A DNA stretch of 64,000 nucleotides, from positions 124,001-188,000 of the forward strand of contig JAIOKI010000004.1 of NCBI GenBank assembly GCA_028335825.1, in the 5' to 3' direction. The translations under genes and the position numbers were made by a program. The stretch is from Nosema muscidifuracis (lineage: Eukaryota > Microsporidia > Nosematidae). The notes under the pieces are model-generated. The model did not search any database and was not told the origin of the DNA. It worked only from the letters and a program-made list of their open reading frames with translations. Of this stretch, positions 57,429 to 64,000 are shown piece after piece (position 1 is the first letter of the stretch; every line of letters begins with the position of its first letter).

Positions 57429-57650
57429 ATGGCTTCAAAATTGAAAAAATCTTGGAAAGATGAAAAGAAAAAGAGCAAGACAGCTATCTTCAGTTTAGAA
57501 AAACAAAAAGAAATGAAACAGGATAGATTAAAGAAAGCAAAAGCATTAAGAGAGAAAATCAAAGGATTAAAAGAAAAGAAGAAACAGTATCATCTTGATT
57601 TAGCCAGACAGAAGGCTGAAAAGATGGAAGCTGATAAATTATTAAACTGA
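57429..57650 (+). CDS. Cgr1/CCDC86-like basic coiled-coil protein
   Basis: 73 residues starting at the ATG (57429) that follows ATGCCCTTATTA. The frame is open slightly upstream with an earlier ATG at 57417 that itself overlaps the CCC motif and is judged less likely. The protein begins with [12 protein letters not shown] and continues as one lysine-rich helix with heptad spacing. Cgr1, a nucleolar factor for 60S assembly, has exactly such a layout (SWK, then a basic coiled coil), but the similarity is mainly compositional. It is divergent from RPS18 at a distance of about 200 nt. Confidence 0.45.
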   Translation: MASKLKKSWKDEKKKSKTAIFSLEKQKEMKQDRLKKAKALREKIKGLKEKKKQYHLDLARQKAEKMEADKLLN

Positions 57651-57651
57651 T

Positions 57652-58464
57652 TTAATTTATGTATTCTTTAATATTTTCTTGTATAATTATTGTACCGTCT
57701 TTATAAATTTGGTACATTAGATTATTTATAATATCAAAAGATACGAGATTATTTTCAAAATTCTCACAATATAATATTCTAAGGTCAGTGTCCAATAAAA
57801 ATAAATTATTTTCTCCGTCTAAGCATAAGATGTACATTTTCCAAAATTTTATTATTTTTGGATTGAATTTTATTTCTGTATATTTGAAATTGCTTCCAGT
57901 AATATCGCTAATTGAAATCTTCTTATCGAAAAAAGCTATACAAATTAAATCACCCGAAATATCAAAAGAAGAAATATTTTCATCCATTTTTATTATCTCA
58001 ACTAGAGAATTATTTTTGAGAAATATATCTTCTACGTAACATATACTCCCATTTTCATATCCTAAGTATAATCTATTATTCCAAATTACTGATCCAGCAC
58101 ATATACCTCTATGAGTGACAGGAATGTTTTGACATTTGTAATTATTCATTGTATCGTAAATAAAAATACTTTTTTCATTTATAATCAATAAATTATTATT
58201 AAATACAGTTACGAAATCCAACGAATCTTTTTGACAAATCTCTTTAGGTGGTTCTTCGAAATTAAAAAAATAAACAATTTTCTCAGTGAAAAATATAACA
58301 CCTCCATTAATTTTTAATCCTCCCAATACATTTCCTGGAATTTTAAAGTCTTTTCTTTGGCTATGAATTGAGCAAATATTGTTACCAAAAATTATTAAAT
58401 TATCTTTTAATAGATCATTATCTACTATTAAATGATTTACTTGGTATTTATTTCTAATTATCAT
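57652..58464 (-). CDS. WD-like single beta-propeller protein, 270 aa
   Basis: 270 residues made of short strands and turns, repeated roughly every 40 residues (FGNNICSI ..., VTVFNNNLLIINEKSIFIYDT ..., FDISGDLICIAFFDKKISISDITG ...). This is consistent with a six- or seven-bladed WD-type propeller of which only a few blades keep recognisable features. Cellular role unknown. Its ATG at 58464 overlaps the end of the upstream Myb gene by 11 nt on the same strand, and the start motif AACCCATAAAACAA lies inside that gene's last codons. Confidence 0.6.
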   Translation of the reverse strand: MIIRNKYQVNHLIVDNDLLKDNLIIFGNNICSIHSQRKDFKIPGNVLGGLKINGGVIFFTEKIVYFFNFEEPPKEICQKDSLDFVTVFNNNLLIINEKSIFIYDTMNNYKCQNIPVTHRGICAGSVIWNNRLYLGYENGSICYVEDIFLKNNSLVEIIKMDENISSFDISGDLICIAFFDKKISISDITGSNFKYTEIKFNPKIIKFWKMYILCLDGENNLFLLDTDLRILYCENFENNLVSFDIINNLMYQIYKDGTIIIQENIKEYIN

Positions 58465-59287
58465 TTGTTTTATGGGTTAAAGATTTTTTTAGTATTTTGT
58501 ACCGTCTTTTACATTGATTATTATTTCTTCCAAATATCTCACTAGAAATAATATTCCAATTTTCTCCATGTAAATTAATCAAATTTAATAATTTATCATC
58601 CTCTTCAATAGACCATCTACCTTTCTTTAAATTCGGATCAAGAGCATTGATCCATCTTTCTCTACATTGTGCATCATTTCTTCCAGTAACAAATTTAGAA
58701 ATATAAACCCAGCCTTTTTTCAAATATTTCTCTACTGCATGACTTAATTGTTCATCTTCATCTTTAGTCCATCTTCCTTTATTCTTACACTCACATAACT
58801 TTTTATACCTTTGCAAACATTGAGATCGAGATCTGTTCTCAAAAAAATTTGATATAAAAGTCCATCTACCTTTACCATATTTATTAATAACATCCAATAA
58901 TAAAGTATCTTCATCTTGAGTCCATTTAAATTTATTTTGATTTTCAAGATAATAATATCTTTTAATACATCTTATTGGATAAATACATAGATCGAATCCG
59001 ATATCGAGCCAGCTTTTCTTAAGGTTAACTAATTTATACAATTTCTTGTCATTATCTTTTGACCATTTAGTTACGAATTTCTTAAAATACTGTTTAATAA
59101 ATTCGTTGTAACAAGTAAAAACATCAATTCGCATTTTAATTGACAATTCTAACCAATAAATGTCATTTGGATTTTTGCATATATGGTCGGGCATGTTAAG
59201 ATTAAATTTATACAGTTTGTTGATTTTGTAGTAAGACTTGAAAGCTGGTTTGTTTATATCTCGTTCAGAATATTTCTTAAGACCCAT
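58454..59287 (-). CDS. Multi-Myb-repeat protein, SNAPc subunit 4-like
   Basis: 277 residues. At least four SANT/Myb repeats occupy about 70-270: a degenerate first one (KFVTKWSKDNDKKLYKLV ...), then FKWTQDEDTLLLDVINKYGKGRWTFISNFFENRSRSQCLQRY, GRWTKDEDEQLSHAVEKYLKKGWVYISKFVTGRNDAQCRERW and GRWSIEEDDKLLNLINLHGENWNIISSEIFGRNNNQCKRRY. Array length, the R/N-x-x-QCxxRY/W endings and the helical leader suit SNAPC4, which binds snRNA promoters; alternative is a Bas1/Myb regulator. The U2 gene lies in the same window. Ends within the start of the WD-like gene. No CCC motif on this side. Confidence 0.65.
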   Translation of the reverse strand: MGLKKYSERDINKPAFKSYYKINKLYKFNLNMPDHICKNPNDIYWLELSIKMRIDVFTCYNEFIKQYFKKFVTKWSKDNDKKLYKLVNLKKSWLDIGFDLCIYPIRCIKRYYYLENQNKFKWTQDEDTLLLDVINKYGKGRWTFISNFFENRSRSQCLQRYKKLCECKNKGRWTKDEDEQLSHAVEKYLKKGWVYISKFVTGRNDAQCRERWINALDPNLKKGRWSIEEDDKLLNLINLHGENWNIISSEIFGRNNNQCKRRYKILKKSLTHKTNDN

Positions 59288-59334
59288 CGTTCAAAAAAAA
59301 ACGGAATTAAAAAATAAATTTAAATTATTCCCTT
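59288..59334. promoter_or_regulatory. Short divergent promoter, Myb gene / RCL1
   Basis: 47 nt separate the ATGs. The RCL1 side has the start motif ATTCCCTT-ATG; the Myb side has none. The middle is an A/T stretch. The two genes probably share initiation elements. Confidence 0.5.
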
Positions 59335-60339
59335 ATGGAATCTCAAGACGATTCACATTTTAATTTTAGAATATCTATATCAGTACTTACAAGAAAAGCT
59401 GTTGTTTTAAAACTCAGTGAAGATATTAATAAAAAGAAATCATTTTTAAAATTGATAAGCAAACTAACTAAAGATACTAAATACAAAATAGAGAATTCTG
59501 TATTACATTTCACACCTGGTGTATTAATTGGTGGATCTTATGAATATAATTGTACTGATGAAATATTTAATTACATTGTTCCTTTACTTTTTCTTTTACC
59601 ATTTTGTGGAAAAAAGTCTACAATAAAGTTTAATGGAATAACTGATAGAGATAATTGCATAGATATGATACGTATAGCTTATTTTCCTATGATAAAGATG
59701 TTTAATATACCTGGATTAGAACTTGTAGTAAAAAAGCGGGGATTCTATCCTGATGGAGAAGGGGATGTTCATTTTTCATGTGGAGTAGTCAAAGATATAA
59801 AAAGTATCGATATAACAAAAATAGACTGTTTAAAGAAAACAAGAGCTCTTTTGATAAGTTCAAGGCTGAATAGTACGTATGTACACGATATGTCCGTTAA
59901 ATTGAAAGATCTTTTAGGTGATATGAATTTTAAAATATTCAGTAATATTTATAACAGAAATGATTCTGGTCCATCTCCAGGATATCAGTGTAATATTTTT
60001 TCTGAATCAAAATCTGGAATTTATTTTGTAACTAAAGATGGTAAACAGAATAAACCAGAAGTTTTAGCACAAGATACAGCTAAAGATCTTCTTAAGACTA
60101 TTAAAAAAGGTGGAGTATTCGATCAAAAACTTAATAATTTATTATTCATGTTTTTATCTTTATCATCTACTGATATAAGTCGAATCAGAATATCTAAATT
60201 AACTGATGATAATAAAGATTTATTAAGTATATTAAAAGATGTGCTAAATTTTAGATATGAAATTATGAAAGATACTGATGGATATATTTTTACTTGTTAT
60301 GGTACAGGATTTATAAATTATAATGTCAAATTAAATTAA
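59335..60339 (+). CDS. RCL1: RNA 3'-terminal phosphate cyclase-like protein Rcl1
   Basis: 334 residues. FTPGVLIGGSYEYNC, LPFCGKKSTIKFNGITD, VVKKRGFYPDGEGDVHFSC and GPSPGYQCNIFSESKSGIYF follow the Rcl1 pattern (the RGxxPxGGGEV block). The cyclase catalytic His near the C terminus is absent, as in Rcl1 but not in RtcA enzymes. Rcl1 works with Bms1 in the small-subunit processome at cleavage site A2. Length is nearly normal (yeast 367). Confidence 0.92.
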   Translation: MESQDDSHFNFRISISVLTRKAVVLKLSEDINKKKSFLKLISKLTKDTKYKIENSVLHFTPGVLIGGSYEYNCTDEIFNYIVPLLFLLPFCGKKSTIKFNGITDRDNCIDMIRIAYFPMIKMFNIPGLELVVKKRGFYPDGEGDVHFSCGVVKDIKSIDITKIDCLKKTRALLISSRLNSTYVHDMSVKLKDLLGDMNFKIFSNIYNRNDSGPSPGYQCNIFSESKSGIYFVTKDGKQNKPEVLAQDTAKDLLKTIKKGGVFDQKLNNLLFMFLSLSSTDISRIRISKLTDDNKDLLSILKDVLNFRYEIMKDTDGYIFTCYGTGFINYNVKLN

Positions 60340-61016
60340 ATTCTTTTTTAATATTTGATGAGTCATAATATTTATCTATGAAAAAAAATGAATTATTTAC
60401 TAATCTTTAATTTAAAAATGAGAATACTAGCTTTAATATCATAATAACCCTAAAATAAAGTACTAATTAATTATGTGTATAGAGTTTTAATTTACTTAGA
60501 ATATCATATTGAAGCATACATACTGATTAAAATTTTAAGATTGACTAAAAAAGTTATACTTTAATAACCTTCTTAGGATTTTATAAGAAGAAGAATGTAA
60601 ATCTATTGGTATAGTTGAAACGAATATACTTTTATATAATTGAGTAGGTTTACAATAACTCTATGTATTAGCATTTGATTTATGTCTATTTACATCATTT
60701 CATAATATTATTCACAAATATAAGAAGTTTAAATTTGAAACTAATTGTATTTTTTCAATATTGTTCTCACTATTTTATTAATTTAGTACTAAAGAAAAAT
60801 AATTTTATAATCTCAATTATGATTATAGAATAGTTGAAGATTTTCTTATTTCAGAACGAAAATCTCTTTCCAGACTATTTCTAATGATATAATTATTAAT
60901 TAATTCTCAAATAAGTTATTTTAATAGTATCTATATCTAATTAATAATTTATTTAATCATCAGCTAATAAGTCTTTAATTTTATTAATAATATGTTAATT
61001 TACAAGTATTTTAAAT
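60340..61016. other. Gene-free spacer
   Basis: 677 nt, between RCL1 and the converging epimerase gene. An ACCC motif near 60447 is not followed by a usable reading frame. No repeats or RNA-like island. Confidence 0.4.
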
Positions 61017-61634
61017 TTAAAGATTTATTTTTTCATTAATTTTTCTAATGAATTCTTGTCTATCCTTCGATTTAAAATATGCTGATCCAATCACTATATA
61101 ATTAAAATGAGATACTTTGCTAATTGTATTTAAATTAATTCCTCCATCCACACCAATCTCATATTTTGATCTATCTATTTGATTATATTCTACTTTTTTA
61201 ACACATCTCTCTAAAAAAGACTGATTACCAAATCCAGGATATACTGTCATTATAAGTATTCTACTAATTTCTAAAGGAATTTCTTTGATATTTGTATCTG
61301 GACTTACAGCCAATCCTATTTTTATATTATGATTTTTAATATATCTTATAGTTTCTGTTAAATTCTTAATTTCATAATGTATTGTTATAGTATCAACCTT
61401 TTTTAAATTTAGTAGATCGAGTATCAAAATAGGATTTTCTATCATCAAATGGATATCAAAAACAAAATCGAATTCCAGTATTTTATTTATTAAACCAGGT
61501 CCAAAACTTATATTTGGTACAAATGATGTATCAAGTATATCCAAATGAATATTCTTAATACCTTCATTTTTTAGATCTTTAAGTACTTGGTTTATATTTA
61601 ATAAATCAGAATCTAAAATGCTTATACTGATCAT
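61017..61634 (-). CDS. RPE: Ribulose-phosphate 3-epimerase
   Basis: 205 residues from the ATG at 61634; the frame extends 12 codons upstream without an ATG. TIM-barrel motifs are in order: ISILDSDLLNI, IHLDILDTSFVPNISFGPGLI (metal His and Asp), FDIHLMIENP, GLAVSPDTN, ILIMTVYPGFGNQSF, and EIGVDGGINLNT. It interconverts ribulose 5-phosphate and xylulose 5-phosphate in the pentose phosphate pathway. Near normal length. It lacks a CCC motif. Confidence 0.94.
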   Translation of the reverse strand: MISISILDSDLLNINQVLKDLKNEGIKNIHLDILDTSFVPNISFGPGLINKILEFDFVFDIHLMIENPILILDLLNLKKVDTITIHYEIKNLTETIRYIKNHNIKIGLAVSPDTNIKEIPLEISRILIMTVYPGFGNQSFLERCVKKVEYNQIDRSKYEIGVDGGINLNTISKVSHFNYIVIGSAYFKSKDRQEFIRKINEKINL

Positions 61635-61779
61635 TTCTATTGTTATTTGTTTGTAGTAAAAAAATATCAAAAAAAATTATTTAATAATCAAAAACATCTG
61701 AGAAAGAAATCTATGATTAGTATCAAATTATAGTTTTGTCTTTTTGTATATTTTGTTTTAAATATTTGAAAGTTAAAAC

Positions 61780-61960
61780 CAATATGAATTTAATAAACTA
61801 ATATGAATTTATTAATTTATATAAGTTAGAAAACTAATATGAATTTAGTAAACTAATATGAATTTATTAATTTATATAAGTTAGAAAACTTAATTCGAAT
61901 TTATTAATCCAATATAAATTTAGTAAACTAATATGAATTTATTAATCCAATATTCATTTA
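61780..61960. repeat. Tandem repeat upstream of ERV2-like gene
   Basis: Six or more copies of AAACTAATATGAATTTATTA with ATTTATATAAGTTAGA variants; part of a 500-nt divergent spacer (61635-62136) without other features. Confidence 0.75.
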
Positions 61961-62136
61961 TTAAACTAATAAATTTTTTTTTCAAACCTATATATTTTTA
62001 TTAATCCAATATAAACTTATTAAACTAATATATGTATCAAAAAATATATAATTTTATCTAACTTATATAAATTAAAAATTATTAATTTTGAAACACGTTT
62101 CAAATTAGCTTAAATACTAAATTTAAATAAATAAAT

Positions 62137-62667
62137 ATGAATAAAGAACAAACATATACACGTATAGTATACATAATGATAATAGTATGGACTATTTATG
62201 CTACACATAGATATTTCTTCCCTTCACATTCTTACAAATACGAGGATAAATCTATTGGTCAATCTATTGTACAATCTATATCACCAAAAGTTGGTGAAAT
62301 TCGTACAATTCATACACAAAAACTAAGTAATCAAGAAATTAGAGCTAGACTAGGAAGATCTACATGGACATTGCTTCATACAATGGCTGCTACTTATCCT
62401 GCATTTCCTACTGTACAACATAAACGAGATACTTTACAATTTATATATCTTCTATCATCTTTGTTTCCATGTGCAGAATGTGCAGGACATTTTCAAAAAC
62501 TTCTTAGCGAGAATCCACCAGAAGTCGGTACTCATGATGAATTCGTACAATGGCTATGTAAAGCACATAATATAGTTAACAAAAGATTAGGAAAACCAAT
62601 TATGGAATGTTCAAAAGTAGATGAAGTCTGGAGCTGTGGTTGTGAACCAGAACCATTAAAAAATTAG
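62137..62667 (+). CDS. ERV2: Erv2-like sulfhydryl oxidase
   Basis: 176 residues. An N-terminal membrane helix (about 10-28) is followed by an Erv/ALR domain: RSTWTLLHTMAATYP, the redox motif CAEC at 112-115, HNIVNKRLGKP (flavin-binding HN-x-VN) and a second Cys near 158. It ends in a CGC at 167-169, matching the C-terminal shuttle cysteines of yeast Erv2, not the mitochondrial Erv1 layout. Erv2 uses FAD and oxygen to make disulfides in the ER for transfer to PDI. The two PDI-like proteins of this window are plausible partners. The ATG follows AAATAAATAAAT with no CCC. Confidence 0.85.
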   Translation: MNKEQTYTRIVYIMIIVWTIYATHRYFFPSHSYKYEDKSIGQSIVQSISPKVGEIRTIHTQKLSNQEIRARLGRSTWTLLHTMAATYPAFPTVQHKRDTLQFIYLLSSLFPCAECAGHFQKLLSENPPEVGTHDEFVQWLCKAHNIVNKRLGKPIMECSKVDEVWSCGCEPEPLKN

Positions 62668-62726
62668 AATTCTTAAATTTTAAAAAAAAAAATTTTTTTT
62701 TTGTGTAAAAATTCTACCCCTGTAAA

Positions 62727-63277
62727 ATGTAAGTTAAAAAAAAATATAATTTAGGGAAACCGAAAAGAAAATCAACAAGAGCGAGAAAGCACGTGCAATG
62801 GCTGCAAAAGTATTACAATGTGGAAAAAACAAAATTTGGTTAGATCCTACTGGTAAAGAATCTATTAATCAAGTAAGCACAAGAGAACAGATTCGTCAAC
62901 TTATTGATGATAATGTTATTATCAAGAAACTTGATAAATTTAATAGTAAAGGAAGATCTAGAATCTACAAAGAAGCTGTTGCTAAAGGAAGACATATGGG
63001 ATTAGGAAAGAGACTTGGTACTGCTAATGCTAGACTTAACAAAAAAACTCTATGGATTAAGAAAATTAGAGTCATGAGAAAAGAATTAAAAGAAATGAAG
63101 AGTACTGGTAAGATTAGTGCTGAAGAGCATCAATTATTTAGAAAGAGAGCTAAAGGTAATTTATTTAAGAATCGTGTAGCTATGAAAGAGCATATTGCTA
63201 AGAAGCAGGCTGCTGAACAAAGAATTAAAGAATTAGAAGAACAGGCCAAAGCATTAAAGATGAAGAGACAAGGATAA
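62727..63277 (+). CDS. RPL19: 60S ribosomal protein L19 (eL19), spliced at the start codon
   Basis: Exons 62727-62728 and 62755-63277, separated by a 26-nt intron at 62729-62754. Splicing AT to GGAAACC makes the ATG and gives 174 residues. The 15 residues before the internal Met at 62798 continue the family alignment: [24 protein letters not shown] fits RLQKRLAASVLxCGKxKVWLDP, and AxARKGRHMG-like [17 protein letters not shown] follows. Read without splicing, the ATG is followed at once by TAA. The CCC motif lies at 62717-62720 with TGTAAA before the ATG, as for other genes. The C-terminal helix is shorter than in animals. Confidence 0.95.
62729..62754 (+). other. Spliceosomal intron in RPL19 start codon
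   Basis: 26 nt beginning GTAAGTT and ending TATAATTTAG, the short microsporidian intron form with the branch-point adenosine immediately before the 3' splice site. It interrupts the ATG between T and G. It is the only intron I found; other genes in the window are uninterrupted. Confidence 0.92.
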
Positions 63278-63377
63278 TTAAATATTTAATTTATAAAAAT
63301 TACTGATAATATCAAAAATTAATTAATATTTTATTTTATTTAATTTATTTACAAAACAAAATATAAAAATTTACCCC

Positions 63378-63728
63378 ATGGATAAAAATATTAAAAGAGA
63401 AATTAATGAAATTATACGAACGATCAGAGAAGAAAAATCTTTGAATACACATATAGATACATCTAATGAAAGTATAGATAAATTAGAAAAAAAGATTGAT
63501 TATTTTTCTAAGTTATACAATTTTGAATACGATAAAATTGATATTGAATATTCATCAGTAGAGGATATTAAGAAAGAAATTAATAATATTTTAAATACAA
63601 AAAAAAATGTATTAACGAATAAAAATATAAAATATTTTGATAAGCTATGTGGATTTGTTACTAAAAAAGCTTGTGTTTTATGGGATGACGAAAAGATAAA
63701 TGAGTTTTATAATTCTTTAATGAAATAG
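63378..63728 (+). CDS. Small coiled-coil protein, 116 aa, unknown
   Basis: The ATG directly follows TTACCCC. The predicted protein is helical with heptad-like regions (IRTIREEKSLNTHI; SIDKLEKKIDYFSKLYNFEYD), no signal peptide and no membrane segment, and a Cys-containing C-terminal motif (DKLCGFVTKKACVLWDDEKINEFY). I do not recognise it. It may be a small subunit of a larger complex, for example a tethering or kinetochore component, but that is speculation. Confidence 0.6.
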   Translation: MDKNIKREINEIIRTIREEKSLNTHIDTSNESIDKLEKKIDYFSKLYNFEYDKIDIEYSSVEDIKKEINNILNTKKNVLTNKNIKYFDKLCGFVTKKACVLWDDEKINEFYNSLMK

Positions 63729-63739
63729 ATAATTGTAAT

Positions 63740-63970
63740 TTTTTAATTATATAAAAATAATTGACATTTATTTAATAATAAAATACATTCTTGTTTTAGA
63801 AAATAAAATTTTCAATTCTTGTCTAAAAATAATTGACATTTATTTAATAATAAAATACATTTCTGTCTTGAGAAAATAATTTTTTCAGTTTAATAATTTT
63901 AAATAATTGACATTTATTTATTTAATAAAAGATATTCCTGTTTTAGAAAATAAAATCTTCAGTTTAATAA
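63740..63970. repeat. Tandem repeat of about 80-85 nt at the window end
   Basis: Three copies of a unit with AATAATTGACATTTATTTAATAATAAAATACATTYTTGT parts (for example TAATTGACATTTATTTAATA) and TTTTAGAAAATAAAATTTTC. It continues to near the window edge. Confidence 0.8.
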
Positions 63971-64000
63971 TTTTAAATAAAAAAATTAAGGATAATGTCT

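Noticed and set aside
62798-63277. RPL19 starting at the internal ATG
   Set aside because: The upstream exon sequence after the intron continues the conserved N terminus in frame, and intron signals are complete.
1-64000. CRISPR array, bacterial operons or intact mobile element
   Set aside because: The short repeats in spacers are degenerate and lack unique spacers of equal size; no transposase or reverse transcriptase gene is visible, and gene content is clearly eukaryotic.

Overview
This window looks like a stretch of a microsporidian nuclear chromosome, most like the very AT-rich Nosema/Vairimorpha type; the genus is an inference. The evidence is that the genes are eukaryotic but strongly shortened (delta-COP, NCBP1, Dph2, Epl1, TFIIB, ribosomal proteins), that almost all lack introns, and that intergenic DNA is extremely AT-rich. 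Most genes also carry a CCC or CCCTT-like motif 0 to 16 nt before the ATG, a signal described for this group. Many proteins have signal peptides and no recognisable relatives, and I see no mitochondrial respiratory gene.

Layout. 1-9.7 kb: Sec31 (split by one in-frame stop), a small unknown gene, a cap-binding NCBP1 candidate, RPS15, delta-COP, RPB6 and a V-ATPase subunit e candidate. 10-19 kb: a Utp18-like acidic WD protein, a secreted unknown, RPL26, CstF64/Rna15 and two paralogous amino-acid permeases flanking a region with a G+C-rich island. 19-31 kb: a large unknown, a membrane PDI and a short secreted paralogue, an Smr protein, a secreted unknown, histone H2B and a two-box HMG protein. 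31-46 kb: tRNA-Arg(ACG), an SLC35-type transporter, U2 snRNA immediately upstream of GPN2, a RING-CH ligase, a reductase-like membrane protein, an ARF-like GTPase, Dph2, Apn2, Lcb2, tRNA-Phe(GAA), a profilin candidate, RPL36, a zinc-finger protein, Epl1, a tyrosine phosphatase and an OB-fold protein. 46-55 kb: membrane and helical unknowns, then a duplicated two-gene cassette of short secreted or membrane proteins plus a fifth relative. 55-64 kb: TFIIB, RPS18, a Cgr1-like protein, a WD-like protein overlapping a Myb-repeat SNAPc4-like protein, Rcl1, ribulose-phosphate epimerase, Erv2-like sulfhydryl oxidase, RPL19 and a small unknown.

How the genes fit together. The best-supported discovery is evidence for spliceosomal splicing. 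A near-complete U2 snRNA (about 32809-32968) and a 26-nt intron in RPL19 sit in the same window. That intron splits the start codon itself (AT | G), so the mature protein is 15 residues longer at its N terminus than the intronless reading suggests. Several genes serve the early secretory pathway and oxidative folding (Sec31, delta-COP, two PDI-like proteins, an Erv2-like oxidase, Lcb2, a dolichol-reductase-like protein, a degenerate J-like membrane protein), fitting an organism that exports many proteins. The most novel-looking locus is the 50.5-55.2 kb family of paired signal-peptide genes. Their 5' ends and C-terminal signatures are conserved while their middles have diverged, and two of them carry conserved C-terminal cysteines.

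Most intergenic spacers are filled with their own degenerate short tandem repeats. Several gene starts were moved to the ATG just after the CCC motif (H2B, Apn2, Cgr1-like and others). All functional calls are made by eye from motifs.
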